This document shows positions 1 to 12,252 of a DNA stretch of 64,000 nucleotides, in pieces; position 1 is the stretch's first letter; each line of letters starts with the position of its first letter. Source of the DNA: Castor canadensis (lineage: Eukaryota > Chordata > Mammalia > Rodentia > Castoridae); the NCBI RefSeq assembly GCF_047511655.1, contig NC_133387.1, forward strand, positions 44,310,853 to 44,374,852. The letters run 5' to 3'. Under the pieces are notes generated by a model, which worked only from the letters and a program-made list of their open reading frames with translations, was not told the origin of the DNA and ran no database searches. The translations under genes were made by a program, and so were the position numbers.

Positions 1-136
1 GCTGCTGGTAAAAAGTGTGAGACCCTATCTAAAATATACCCAAAAAGAAAAAAAAAGGGGGGAGGTGGATCAGGTTACTCTCAGGTTGTAGAGTAATTAC
101 ATGTGCAATGCCCCAGTACCACCAAAAAATAAAATA
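1..136 (+). repeat. B1-dID SINE (5' part cut by window edge)
   Basis: A 7SL-type end ('gtgagaccctatctaaaa') is followed by an A-rich linker and an ID-type tRNA end ('gccccagtaccaccaaaaaa'). Confidence 0.65.
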
Positions 137-139
137 AGG

Positions 140-380
140 TGACCAGGAAAGGCTTTTCTGAGAATGTGACATTTTAAGTGATACCTGAGAAAGAATAGAG
201 GAAGGAACATCTCAGGCATAGGAAAAAACAAATGTAAGAAGTCCTTGGGTAGGCTAGAATTTAAAAAGCCCAGTGTGGACTAGGCTGCATGAATGGTGTT
301 AAAATGGAAGAAGGCTAGAAGGTCCAAGTGTAAGTCAGGACTATATCAATGTTCAGTAGGAGGTCTGGAGGGTCTAAGCA
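140..380 (-). mobile_element. L2-like fragment, tentative
   Basis: 'gaaaggcttttctgagaatgtgacattttaagtgatacctgagaaag' is similar to the reversed L2 3' region. 380-1340 has no element I can name. Confidence 0.35.
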
Positions 381-1343
381 GACCCTCACACTCAGTCAGT
401 CAGTTACCAATTATATACTGAACATCTCCCATGTGACAGATGCTACTTGCTGCTAGCACATGGGTACCCTTGATTTGGGGAACAATAAAAGCTATGCCCT
501 ATGTCACCACTATGTGTCCAAAGTCATCTTTCCCCTACTCTACATAGGGCAGCATGAATTTGGGAACAATTTAAAAATACAACTGTAAGTCTATCAAATG
601 TGCTTAAGAAGGTGACCTACACTGGTTATTCCCAGAGTTGCTACTGAATTAAGGCTCTCTGCCTCAGTATACAAATGAGTTAATGATAGTAAGACTAACT
701 GCAGCTCTAAATAACTGAGAATATAAATGATTCAAACATAAAATGGTTAGTGTTCCCAGAGTAAATATTTTCCTACAGTCATTTATAAATAATTCAGATT
801 TCTGTTTGAACACCTGTCTGTCTGTGTTCCTAGGGAAACTAAAATGAATGTATAACTGCCTGTGACATCATTCCCTGTTTCAAAAGCCCAAGTAGACAAA
901 GTTGGAGATTCAAGTCTCAGAGATATTGTTTAAATGTGCTGAAATTTGAGTTTTTCATCTTACATAGTAAGGAAAGAGCCAGCAACAGACAAATCAATAG
1001 CGATAATAATTTTGAATGGTTTTTATGACACTCTATGAATAATGATAAGATAAAGCACTGGAGTAACAACTGGGAATGGTGGAAATGTGGATCAACCAGT
1101 TGGAGAAGGACTAAGCTGGAAGTGCTGGCCACATATTAAGATTCACACATACAGAATGCGAGACTAACCAGTAAGCATTCCATGAAAGTGAGCTTGCTCA
1201 TGCATACTATCATGAATAGAAACTAAAAACAGTGTCTGACGGGACAATGAGATTCACAGGCAGGAGCAAGGCCCTCATCACCATGAAAGGGAAACCAGGA
1301 AATTAGGATAAATGCAATGAAAATCAAGATTTACAAAAGGAGA

Positions 1344-1555
1344 AGACCAGGCATGGTGGTTCACATCTATAATCCCAACTACAAGGGAGGCACAGGTAAG
1401 AGGAGTGAAGTCTGAGTCCAGCCCCAGGCAAAAAAGCGAGGCCCTATCCAAATCATAACTAAGGCAAAAGAAAGGACTGGGGGAGTGGCTCAAATGGCAG
1501 AGCACCTGCTTAGCAAACATGAGGCTCTAAATTGAAACGCTGTACCAACAGGGAG
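1344..1555 (+). repeat. B1-dID SINE
   Basis: The B1 start 'ccaggcatggtggttcacatctataatccc' runs to 'gaggccctatcc'. It joins an ID-type tRNA unit 'ggctcaaatggcagagcacctgcttagcaaac'. The tRNA unit carries Pol III box A/B-like sequence but is not a tRNA gene. Confidence 0.85.
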
Positions 1556-2834
1556 AGCGAGAGATCAAATCACAAGCAATGTATTCTCCCTTCCATGGGT
1601 TCTGAGCTCAGGCCTTCCACAGTTGTGTGCTTTTGTTCCTGAATCCCTACTGTCTATCGAATCTGCTGTCTAGCACAGTATAGTAGGATCTGATTGAGAG
1701 AGATAATAAACTTATTTATTTTAAAATTCAAACCTGCATGAATCCAAACAATTGCATGAAGTGCGATCTGCTACAAAGCAACATCTTCTGCAAAGACAAA
1801 GTAATCTGGGGTTTCATTTATAGTACTGCATTTAAAAGAAAGGGGTTATCCACGTGTCATTCACTGAAAAACATGTTAGTATTCACCTACTTAATAAAAA
1901 ACGTTTAACTCATAATAAACAACAAACTAGAGAGATCAAATCTGAACAAGAACATTTCCAACTGGTCTTTGGTACATTACAAGTGGAAAGGGTGGCCATT
2001 TTAAAAAATAAGTCTTACCAAGCCATTGGGAAAGCTTGAAGTTGGCTAAATCCTTCAGGTCATTGGTGTATCTAGCCACCAGATGTCAGTATTGGTTTAA
2101 GCAAATATGCTGCATCTAGCTCCAGAATAGTTCATGCAATTTTGAATCAGAAACCTTGCAGGGCATCTCACCTGGACAGGTTCCAGTCACTTCCTAGCTA
2201 TTGACAGAGATATCAGTACTCAGTCTAAAACCTTCAAGTTCAAATTCCCTTTCTAGTGCTTCTCCTGTTCTATAGTTTTGTCTTATTTTTGTTTGTTTTT
2301 AAACTAATCAAGCTTAGCTATGAAGAATTCTGTCAAAACTGCCTGTGTCAAAGGGCTCAGATCCAACTCATAGTATTTACTCATCCTTTCTCTTTAAAAT
2401 GCAACTCCCTTGGGTATTTGCAGTTAAGAAAGATCTTCACAAAGAACTTGTCAATCAAAGTCCTTAAATATTTAAAATGTATTCTTTTTAGGTAGGTGAC
2501 ATTTAAACAGTGGTCCCTGGAAGACATTCATATCTCTGAAATTTTTCATTGACTCAATGTACCTAAGATTACTTTATTTCTTAGTTTCTCTATTTTTATA
2601 AGTAAAAAGAAGATTAAATGTAAAGATCCTTTGTTGCTAACTTTGGCTTCCTGTGATAGAACACAAAGTAGTCTTCTATTTACACAAATCCATTTTCTTT
2701 CCAACAGGCCCTTGCATTCAAACCCTCACTCAAATATTCCAGTGTGGTGAACACATATAAGATTGCTGTTGTATTGATTGATTGTATTGTATTAAAGTAT
2801 GGAAAATTATTGTAATAAGAATTATTAGCTAGTG

Positions 2835-3352
2835 TGTGTCAGGACTAAGAAATCAAGCCAGAGAATGACAGGCCGATATGCAAATGAGCCAACCCTAAGG
2901 TGGTTAAGCCGATAACACAAACTATGAGGTCACCACCAAGCATAAAAACCCAAGCCTCACTACCACTCATCACTCGCCTCCCTAACGCTGAAGATCCTGT
3001 TGTGGGAGCCCATCCCAAATCTCTGATGTAGACACAGCCGCCTCTTGAGAGCACCGCCCCTTCTCCCGATGACCTGGTGTTGCCAGTGGACCACAAGATC
3101 AACCTGCAATTAAGATCGGCTGTAAGGATTCCCCAGAGCTCGGCTGGACTCCCCTTATTGCTAAGAAAACTTCACACAGTGAGCGAGGCTTGGGGAAGGC
3201 CTGAATAAAGTTCCTGGCTGGCTGGGGTAGAAGAGGACAGGATGTTAAGATCCGTGTGAGAGTGCCATGTGTATTTCTTTGAATAAAATTCTGTTCTCTG
3301 AAATAAGAGTCTCCTGAGTACTGCTTACTTGTACTCGACTGGTAATGAATCA
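2835..3352 (+). repeat. Solo LTR of a class I ERV
   Basis: It starts TGTGTCAGG (or TGTCAGG at 2837) and ends GAATCA. It has a TATA-like CATAAAAACC at 2941-2950 and two AATAAA-type signals (near 3204 and 3282). A GC-richer middle is typical of LTR R regions. No internal viral genes are attached, so it is a solo LTR. The flanking repeat is not clean (AGTG-like on both sides). Confidence 0.7.
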
Positions 3353-4432
3353 TAAGTGCTTGAGACATCCAGCAAGTATTTCATTACTATTTCTTCCTGT
3401 CCATTCTCACAACTTCTAACACCTTCTCAGGAAAAAGTATCTCTAATAGATTTCTGTTTCATAAAGAAACTACAAAGGTAACTCTCATTACACACTGCTC
3501 AGTACATGGAAACTCTCAATATTGTTTTCTCCTCTACAAATGCAAATCTCAAAGGAAGAAACTTTTCATGACAAAAGCAGGAACCAAAGAATAACAAAGG
3601 CCAAGGTAGAATGAAAAGAAGTAAGTGCCACTGAAACACAAAGGAAGAAAACTTCAAGTAGGACTTTACTGCCTTATTCTTATGATTCCAGTGCTGTGTT
3701 TTTTATAGCCTCATGATTTTGTTTTTCTTTTATTTGGCAACAGAATTATGATTGTTATTCAAACAAAATGACAAAGAATTCTGTGAGGCAAGATGAACAA
3801 ACACACAGTTATTTAAGTCCTAAGAACAACAGCTGAAGAGTTTAAATAAAATTTACTGCTGAAACAGGACATTGAAGATCATTTAAATATATACAATACA
3901 GTTATTCTGTCCAGTTTCATGGACATTGAGTAGTTTCTATCTCTAGGATGCTGTCAATGGATGTCTCAGACATCCATCTATTTATTTAGCCTTCTATCAG
4001 CACAACTCTGGTCAATGAGTTGAATAATATATAACTTTTGAAAATATGTTTTGCCATTCTCTTTCAAATGAAGTGTATGTTATATTCATTAACATAACTA
4101 TATTGATCTAACTTTATTATTTTCAGTAGAATGCAGTTTGGAAATATAAAACTTAAAAATGGGAGCCAGATAAGGAGACAAGGTCTATGCAAAAGGTCAT
4201 GAATCATGATGCCCCAGTAAGGAATATCCTCAGAATTACCATGATCTAAAAACATTAAATGATATGCATGTCAGTTTGTCTTTTTTTAAAGAAAATCTTA
4301 AACATATTAAACACTATTTCAGGCTGAATCTGTGTGATAGATAATTTGATCTACTTTTGAAAGAGGTAGTTTGAACTCATCTAATTATCTAGGTTATTTA
4401 TCACGTGAACTGTGACAGGTGTAGATACTTGA

Positions 4433-4545
4433 ATGCTACACCAGAGATTATGGCTTAATTGGCCTGGGTGTGCAGAGGAATAAGATGTTTAAAAGCTGCC
4501 CAAGTGATTTTAATAGTCAGGCAAGGTTGAGAATCACTGTGTCTA
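4433..4545 (+). mobile_element. MER5-like relic
   Basis: It ends 'caagtgattttaatagtcaggcaaggttgagaatcactg', the usual MER5 3' end. The stretch 3.36-4.43 kb to its left has no feature I can name. Confidence 0.5.
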
Positions 4546-4669
4546 ACCTCACATCTTACATGTATTGATATTAACACATTATTGTTTTGCTCTTTTCAAT
4601 GCTACTTATAAAGGGATTTGCTTACACGTTAGGCTTAACTTGTGTTTGTGTCAAATTACTGCAAAATAT

Positions 4670-4775
4670 AATGGAGCCAACCTACCATGAACTGAGACCA
4701 TAGCCAAATTAAATCTTTCTTCTTTCATGCTCTTTATGTCAGACATTTTGTCACAGCAATGAAAAGCTAACCAAA
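4670..4775 (+). repeat. 3' end of a MaLR-type LTR
   Basis: 'gagccaacctaccatgaactgagaccatagccaaattaaatctttcttc' then 'gtcagacattttgtcacagcaatgaaaagctaacc' matches the end of the LTR at 40495-40920. The 5' part is not recognisable. Confidence 0.55.
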
Positions 4776-5984
4776 AGAGAAATTTTCTACCAGAGGAACA
4801 GCATAGTGGTTAAAAGTAAACAGTTGACATTTCTTATGTCCACTTCCAGCATTTTTTGCTTAATCCTTCCATGCTTCCATTTCTTGGTGATGTATTGTGC
4901 CACACAGTACTAACCTTAAGTTATTGTTATTATTGTTGTATGTAACAGAATGTCAAGTGACATTTAAAAGTGAGGCACCAAGCTGCCATATAAAGAACTT
5001 CTGAAGAAATTTCTGAGAATCCACCCATTACTTCTGAACCCTTTGACCCAGCCTGAGAATATGAAAGGCTCGAGAGAGGGAAGAAGAGATATTGAAATAC
5101 AGTGTTGTCTTGTTAATAGCCTCTGTCATGACACTATGGAGAAGGACGGCAGTGGGTCCATTTGGAGATCCTGATAGTGTTATCCCTGAGCTCTGGGGAC
5201 CCTGAGCCTGCATTCTACCTTCTGCCCAGGAAATCTAAAGGGCCAGGGATTACTGATAATTGCTCTAGGGGAAAAACCACCTGCATTTCCAGAGCTTTCC
5301 AGGGCAAAAGACACTACAGTATTCCCTGTGGACCAGAGTCAGAATCAGAAGACAGTAAAGCCAGTCTGAATCTGGTGGAATGTGAATCCTACAGGGCAGC
5401 AACAAGAAGCTGGAGTGAGGACAGACTCTTAGGATCAAAGCAAGAGGAGCAAATATTCATCTGAAATTGAGATGCTGTCAGCCAGCAATTAAGGAACTGT
5501 AGGAGGAGTTGAAGGGAATCACAAAAACTCCCCAAAAAGGATCAAGAAAGGAGAGAATCTACTTTAACCCAAAAGCCCCAAGATGGGTAACAGAGAAAGT
5601 GTTATGAGGGCCACCTTCCAGGCCAACTTGCAGGAAAAGCAGACTCAAGCTGGGGAAGTTTCCCTGTTAAATCAAGATCAGAGCTTGGGTAATATCTTGG
5701 ACCTGCAATCTAATTAGTGAATTGAGCCTGTATTCACAATCTTAATTGAAGTAAGATGGTCTATTACTTAAGTAAGAGCAGAAAAGGGCATGGGATCCTG
5801 ACAGATTTTCATCCAGAAGCACCCAATGATTACTGAATAAATTATCAAAGGGCATGAAAGACAAAAATAAAGTTGATTCGATGATATGCCATGAGTCCTG
5901 AGGTTAACACACCAGAAATATATGTATGTATATTTGTGTGTGTGTATAATAGTATACTACATATATGACTCTCAATTTTATATG

Positions 5985-6165
5985 TAGACCACTCAAAGTG
6001 TAGTCCATGAACCAGAAGCACAGTATCATCTGGGAGCTTTTTTAAAATGCAGTCTCAGGGCCTGAACCCAGACCTGCTGAATGACTCAGACAGAACCTGT
6101 ATTTCTCACGAGACTTCCAGGGATTCGTACGCATGTTAAAGTCATGCGTCCCCAGCCACGTAAGA
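5985..6165 (+). mobile_element. MER5A-like relic
   Basis: 'ctcaaagtgtagtccatgaaccagaagcacagtatcatctgggagctt…cctgctgaatgactcag' matches the inner order of MER5-type elements. Confidence 0.6.
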
Positions 6166-7069
6166 AAGTCTTAGATTTTTAGTATGACATCACAAGTCCA
6201 TCAAAGCTGACCCCTAACGAATTCATAACATCAATAAATATATTATAGCATTTTGCCAATACCAAGCTCCTGTACAATCTCATTTTGTCTCTGTTCTCCT
6301 CAGTTAACTGGCTAAATTTTAATTGGCTTAGTTATTTCATACTTATCTCTTACATTTAGTGCATATGCAACTGGTGAGACAAGTGACAAGAAAACCTATC
6401 TCTAACACCTGGTGTTTCCAGGCCACCTTCCAATAACAAAGGAAGATTAGATAGTTTAGCAGTCTGTTATTGGGTAATATGTGCTCATTAACTTATCATT
6501 GCAATATGGCCACTGGGCTTTTAGATTTGGTGGATAAAAAATGACAGACAGCCTTGCAAATTACCATAGCCTCAGGAGACTTGCTTGGGTGGCCTCATCT
6601 GCAGAAATGGAGACAAATTACCTCCTTCCCTCTCTCCTGTTTCAACCTCTGCTGGAAAGCCCCTGGCTTCAAATGAAGAGACAAATTACCATCAGAACTT
6701 GAATGGGTTGATTCAAGGATGAACCTATAAACAAGTTTCACTTTAGAGAGCCAAATAAAATATGACATGGTACCAGAGAGGCTCCCATGACTCCCACCAA
6801 GTGGAAGCAGCTTGAGCTCCTGGTATGTGGAGAATGCCAAATCAACCTTTGGCAAATCATAAGTAGCCAGTGAAATGAGATTCTCAGGAATTCATATTCG
6901 TAAGGACAGTTTGCATTCCTAAATCTTCATGTTTCCCTGATGAATGAAATCTTTATGCAATAACTGCTTTTTCATTTCTTTTCAAACTTAAGCTCCCCTA
7001 GAAGTTTGGGAATTCTGTCATGTTTCAGCAAAATAATACTGAAATCCAGATGGGGCCGCTGTCCTCAAA

Positions 7070-7210
7070 TCACTGTCTATAGAGTTAGAAGTTGAAATGC
7101 AGGTTCTACCACTTGGAGGCTGCGTAACCTTGAGTGGTTACCTAACTTTGGGAGCACAATATTTTCCCTGATAATATAAGATAGCAATGTCATTTAACTA
7201 GGATGACATC
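7070..7210 (+). mobile_element. MIR SINE fragment
   Basis: 'gcaggttctaccacttggaggctgcgtaaccttgagtggttacctaac' resembles MIR. Weakly conserved. Confidence 0.5.
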
Positions 7211-7496
7211 TATGGAAGTTTACAGCACAGTGTGGTACAATGTGAGGTAACTCTCGCTGTGCACTTCTCCTTCCCTCACCTCACCATAGATGCATGGCTC
7301 TGGCTTCTGTCCTTAAAATGAAACTTCTCAGAGTATTTTTTTTAATTGACATATTAAAATGTATATATTTTGGGTACCAAGTGATGTTTCACATATGTGT
7401 ACGTCGTGTAATGTTCAAATCAGGGTATGCATATCTATTTCCTCAAACACTTACCACTTTTTTTTAGTGAAAACATTCAAAATCCTTTCTTTCAGC

Positions 7497-8189
7497 TTTT
7501 TTTTTTATTGTTGTGCTGGGTGGGGATACATTGTGGCATTTAGAAAAGTTCTTACAATATATCATACTTGAATTCACCTCCTCCACTATTCCTCTTCATA
7601 CCTCTCTTCCCCTACTCCTATAATAGTTTCAACAGATATCATTTTTCCATTATACATGTTTACACAGAATTTGCACCATATGCACCCTCCTTCACCATTT
7701 CCCCACCTCCCCCCACACACCACACACACTGTACTAACACCCACCTACCCTGCAGGACCTGTTCCACCCCCCTGCTCTCTGATTTTGTAAAGAAAAGAAG
7801 AAGAAAAATGATATTTTTCGTTGTTTAAGATAGCTATACAGGGATTTTCCTGATGGCAGTTCCATGTTTATATGTATTATAGCCCAATTTGGTTCATCTC
7901 TATTTTTCTTCTTTATACCTAAGTCCCTTTCTTATAGTGGTTTCAATTGGTTTAAAAATTCTATGTTCATTCTTATGTAGAAAGTACATCAACCATATTC
8001 ACCTTCTTAACTTCCTTCTTTCACCCTCCCCCCTCATATGTGACCTCCCTTAACGTGACCTGTTTTTCATAGACCTTCTGTATTTATATTAGGTCTATAT
8101 TCTACATGTGAGAGAAAACAGTGACTTTTGTCCTTCTGCACTTGGCTAACTTCACCTAAGATGATGTTCTCCAGTTCCACGCATTTATA
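7497..8189 (-). mobile_element. L1 3' end fragment inserted in the older L1
   Basis: It begins with a T-run (7498-7508) and reads as an L1 3' UTR on the minus strand. At 8100-8185 it reaches the end of ORF2, and the region resembles the same part of the young L1 at 50070-50165. Host L1MA sequence resumes at about 8190. Short pyrimidine-rich and A-rich tracts lie within it. Confidence 0.65.
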
Positions 8190-8521
8190 TGCAGTACACT
8201 ACCATCATCTATAGTCACCCCACTATGCAGTGAAACACCACAACTTCTTTCTCCCTTCTATCACTTAGTACCTATTGGCCAGCCTTTCCCCTTCCCTCCA
8301 ACTCAAGCCTCAGGTAATTTCCACTATTCTACTCTCAACTTGTATGAGATTAACTGTTTTCAGATCCCACATTTGAGTAAAATCATGCAGCATGTGTCTT
8401 TCTGTACCTGCCTTATTTCACATAACAGAATTTCTTCCAGTTCTACCTATGTTGCTACTAATGACAGGATCTCATCTTTCATGATTGAATAGTATTCCAC
8501 TGTGTATATGCATCACTTCTT

Positions 8522-8867
8522 TGTATTAGGAAAAAGCCACTCACAAAGAAAGCTCACAAGAAAATCTCACGTCCAAGAGCAGGGTTTAATGACAGGCACA
8601 AGCCACCTGGCTGACCTGGGAAAGATGGCGCAGGAAGAGAGTGAGTCCTGGCCAGGCATGGCTTTTATAGAAGAGGGAGGGTAAGAGGTTGGGGCATGCG
8701 CAGGGGTCCCTGATGGGGGTGGAGCTTGAGTGGAGTTTGTCTTGGAGCATGGGAAATTTTGCTAAAGGGCAGGGCTGTTATTGGGAATGGCTCCATTTTC
8801 CAAGAGATGAGACTTGAGGATAAAATGACCACTGATTTATAAAATGGCGGGCATTATTGTTCTATCA
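8522..8867 (-). repeat. ERV 3' LTR (normal orientation)
   Basis: On the minus strand it starts TGATAGAAC directly after the polypurine tract and ends CCTAATACA. The signals read in minus order: TATA box (CTATAAAAG, complement at 8662-8670), then polyadenylation signal ATTAAA (complement at 8585-8590). U3-R-U5 is therefore in the same direction as gag-pol-env, as a 3' LTR should be. The element is 346 bp long. The U5 end faces the host flank. Confidence 0.93.
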
Positions 8868-8885
8868 TTCCCTCATTTTTTCTTT
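8868..8885 (-). promoter_or_regulatory. ERV polypurine tract
   Basis: On the minus strand this is an A/G-only run except for one T, ending GAGGGAA immediately before the TG that opens the 3' LTR. This is where plus-strand DNA synthesis starts in retroviruses. It proves that the left LTR has its U3 end on the inside, as expected. Confidence 0.85.
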
Positions 8886-9065
8886 AATAATGATGAAGGT
8901 AGGGGCTGAGGATCAGGAATTGGGATGAAGCATCGGTCTCTTTAGCTTCTTCCTGCTGGCAGGGGGCATTGTATGGGGTAGGATCCTCAGGCTCCTGTGG
9001 TGTCCTCGGTGGGGCCTTCACAGTAGTTTTTCTGGGCTGTCTTGGAGAGGTTGATATCCCTGGAG

Positions 9066-10911
9066 CTACAACTGGTTAAATTTTTGATTAGCAATAGCAG
9101 ACATGCAGTCTAAAAGAAATCTTTGTACCATTCTTATGATACAAGGGAGGAAGCTTAAGAATATGAGGGCAAGAAACATAGGCATCAGGATGGGGATCAG
9201 CCAGGAGAACCACTGTGAAATGTTATTCCCTAGAGGATTCCAAGATTCCTCCAACTCCCTTCTCCATTTTTCTAATTGTTCCTGGAGTTGTCTAACTTTA
9301 TTTTTTACTAGCCCCAACTGGTTATATAGAAACAGCACTCTTCTTGTAAAAACAGGCAGAGGCTACCCTTCTCTGCAGTGAGCAAGTCAAGGCCTCATTG
9401 GTTTTGGAGTACAACTGAGGCTAGAAAGTCAAGTTGTTTCTGTAGGGTTAGGATAGACTCAGCTACTGTTTGAAGATCACTTATAAGTTGATTAGAGAGT
9501 TTCATGTAATAGTGGACAGAGGTTCCTATTCCTGCAGCCCCCATTCCCATGGTAGCTATTATGCCCAGGGTAGCTAACAAGAGAATAACCTGAATTACCC
9601 TTTTAGATCAAAGGTGAGCAGTGAGGGGAATGGGGAGGTCCTGATCTTCTGTAATAATATTCATGTCAGGAACCAGAAATACCAGAATGCAAATACCCTT
9701 CCAGGCTTGGGGTAGACAGGGGTATACATTCTGACTGCATAGAAAGGGAGTCCCAGGAATGGGGGGACAACAGATATTGTTTCTGGTTTTGTTGGCCATT
9801 TTAGTGGTGTGACATTTTTTGGCCACTAGGGAGCCTACCTCAACTGTCCCTGAGGAACTCTGCAGGCAAAGAGGGGCTGGCTGGGAGAGGGGAAATGGAG
9901 AAAGAGTGGAGGCAGTGGGCTTTTTGGTGAAGGAACAGTTTAAGGTAAAAGGTGTGGAAATGTTTATGGGGCTGACAGTGACCAGAGAGGGGCCAGTCTG
10001 CTGGCACATCCAACAACCATGGGCTAGAGTAGGATTGGTGTGGTTGAGTAGTTGATGAGTGGTATTTATGACCTGGAGGAGAAGGGTTTCAGAAAGGGAC
10101 AGTGTGTGCAAAGGAATTTTGAGAGGCTTTCAGGTGGGAAAGAGTAAGTTGTTCAGTCTTTGAGGTACCTGGGTGTGGAGGACCTTTGGAGGGCCTCATC
10201 CTGACCTCTATTTCCATCAGATATACCAAGCTGTGAGAGGTAAGTCCAGCATACCTGTTGCCCCCTCCTTCCATGGCAGGGTAGCCAGCATGGTCACCTT
10301 TGCTGACACCTGTCCAATATTTTTGATTAAGATGTTGGCATAAAGTGGCGTGCCATAGTACACATTTTGCATGATGGAATATGCTGTAAATGGCCGGCAT
10401 GGGCAAGAGGGGAGGTCCCAGGTTGTAAAGGTTCAAGTCATAAGAAAGAAGAGAGCACAAGGAGTAAGGTGCACAGGGCGAGGTATCCAAAACAGAGAGC
10501 TGCACAATGGGGCCATCTCCACTCAGGGGGAGAAGTTGCCCACAGCACAACACTTAGGAGAGAGGGGGTGAGGACAAGAATTACCCACAGAAAGGGATGG
10601 AGTGAAAGCATAGGTAGTGCAGTTTACAATAAGGCAAAGAGAATGTTGGAAAATGAGTAGATTTCTTCAGGAGTAAAGTCTGAGAGAGTACCTTGGAGGT
10701 AAAGGTCGGCTATCCAATCTATGAAGCAGGGGTAAAGAAGGTATGAGAAAGGAGGGAGGCTGATTGTGTTGGGAGGTGGGAAGAGTAAAATCTCAGAGTA
10801 GAGGATATACAGGAAAGAGTAAAAGCATGGGCAGGCACTGACAGGAAAGAATGGGAGGAGAAGTATAAAGAGTGAGTAGGTGAGATGCCAGGTCCCTAGG
10901 CATAGGGCTCC
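9066..10911 (-). pseudogene. env: ERV envelope (surface and transmembrane subunits), multiply broken
   Basis: Open pieces lie in at least two frames: 10089-10553 and 9608-10111 (surface subunit), 9395-9580 and 9066-9338 (transmembrane subunit). A CXXC motif (C-W-M-C) is at 10004-10015. There is an in-frame TGA at 9608-9610, just before a basic cleavage-like site. A hydrophobic Gly/Ala-rich fusion-peptide-like stretch and heptad repeats follow. After another TGA comes a CX6CC motif at 9332-9358, then a frameshift, then a membrane anchor near 9100-9200. The CXXC/CX6CC pair is typical of gamma-type envelopes whose subunits are covalently linked. A candidate start is the ATG whose complement is at 10909-10911. 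No piece can make an intact envelope. Confidence 0.8.
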
Positions 10912-10924
10912 TGCCTATACCCCG

Positions 10925-12061
10925 GGAGTCTCTGTGGGTGTGTCTTTGTCTTCTAGGATCTTGGGGAGGCAGGAGATCTTTGTTTTTGTTGATCCTGTAA
11001 GAAGAGATTGGTAGGTCTTTTGTGGGGCTGCCAGTTTTAGATTTTGAACATGTACCCAGGAGGGAAATCCTGTTAGCTTAGCAGCCATGGGGGATGGTAA
11101 GGATGACCCTAAATGGACCTCTCCACTTTTCCTACAGATGGCTGGGTGTGGTTGTACTTTTTAGATAAAGCAGATCTCCCATTTGGAGGGAGGGAGTTAT
11201 TTTGGTGGTGTCAGAGGGCTGTGGCAACTGATCATGAGCATGAGACCAAAGGAGAGAGCGAAGAAAAGTGAGGAGAAGATTGAGAAGAGTGGGGGAAATG
11301 TTAGGGGGTTGTGGCTAAACCATGATAGGGAGGAGTGGACGGCCGTAGAGGAACTAAAAGGGGCTGAGCAGGAGTGGCCTTTTTGGGAAGGCCTGGAGGC
11401 AGAGAAGGACTAGGGGTAGGAGCTTTGTCCAGTTTAGATGGAGCTTGAGGGAGAGTTTGGTGAGAGTATTTTTTAGTGTGCAATTGGCATGCTCAACTTT
11501 ACCTGAAGATTGGGGGTGATAGAGAATGTGAAATCTCCAGTGAATATTTAAGGCTTGTGCCAATTTTTGGGAAATAGAGGAAACAAACTCAGGCCTGTTG
11601 TCTGACTGGATAGAGGCCGGGAGACCAAACTGTGGGATGATTTCTGTGACCAAGATTGTTGTCACCATGGAGGCCTTTTTACTGGTTGTAGGGAAGGCTT
11701 CCACCCATCCTGTGAAGGTGTCTACCAATACCAGAAGGTACTTAATCCTCTTTACTGGAGGCATATGTGTGAAGTCCACCTGCCATGGCAGGGAGGCATC
11801 CCCTGGCTTGGTGGGTAGGAAAGGGAAGGGGTCTAATATTGGAGTTGGGGTTTGTGTGCTGGCAGATTGAGCAGGATTGGATAATCTGTTTAAGGTATTG
11901 TATGTCTCCTGGAGATAGAGAAAGGTATTGGCGGAGAAAGGTGTAAAGAGCATGAAGAGTAGGATGAAAAAGCATATGTAAATAGGAGAGAAGAGTTTTA
12001 ACTTTATAAGAGGGGAGGGAGAGTTTAGTGGGGGGGAAGAAGCTGGGGTAAGGGGGTACAT
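10925..12061 (-). pseudogene. pol: ERV integrase
   Basis: The zinc-binding HHCC part lies in one frame (11742-11975) and the catalytic core in another (open 11354-12061), so there is a frameshift near 11870. The core keeps all three acidic residues: Asp at 11774-11776, Asp at 11600-11602 and Glu at 11492-11494. There are 35 residues between the last two, the classic D,D-35-E spacing. The C-terminal SH3-like part can be traced, broken, to about 10925. The enzyme would have joined viral DNA ends to host DNA. That is relevant here because the provirus has two U5 outer ends. Confidence 0.82.
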
Positions 12062-12252
12062 GACCGATTGGGGTGCAATTTGGAGGGCTGCCTGCTTGGC
12101 CTCTGTATCTAGTCAGTTGTTTCCTCTTTTAATTATGGCAGAATCAGTTTGGTGGACTTTGCAATGACTAATGCCCACCCAGGAAGGTAGGTGTGAAGCC
12201 TCTAAGACCTGGGCTATTAAGGCAGCATTGACAATGGGAGTTCCTCTTGTAG

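Noticed and set aside
5162-5464. 100-codon plus-strand open frame in intergenic DNA
   Set aside because: No recognisable domain, no splice or promoter context, and length within chance for 64 kb.
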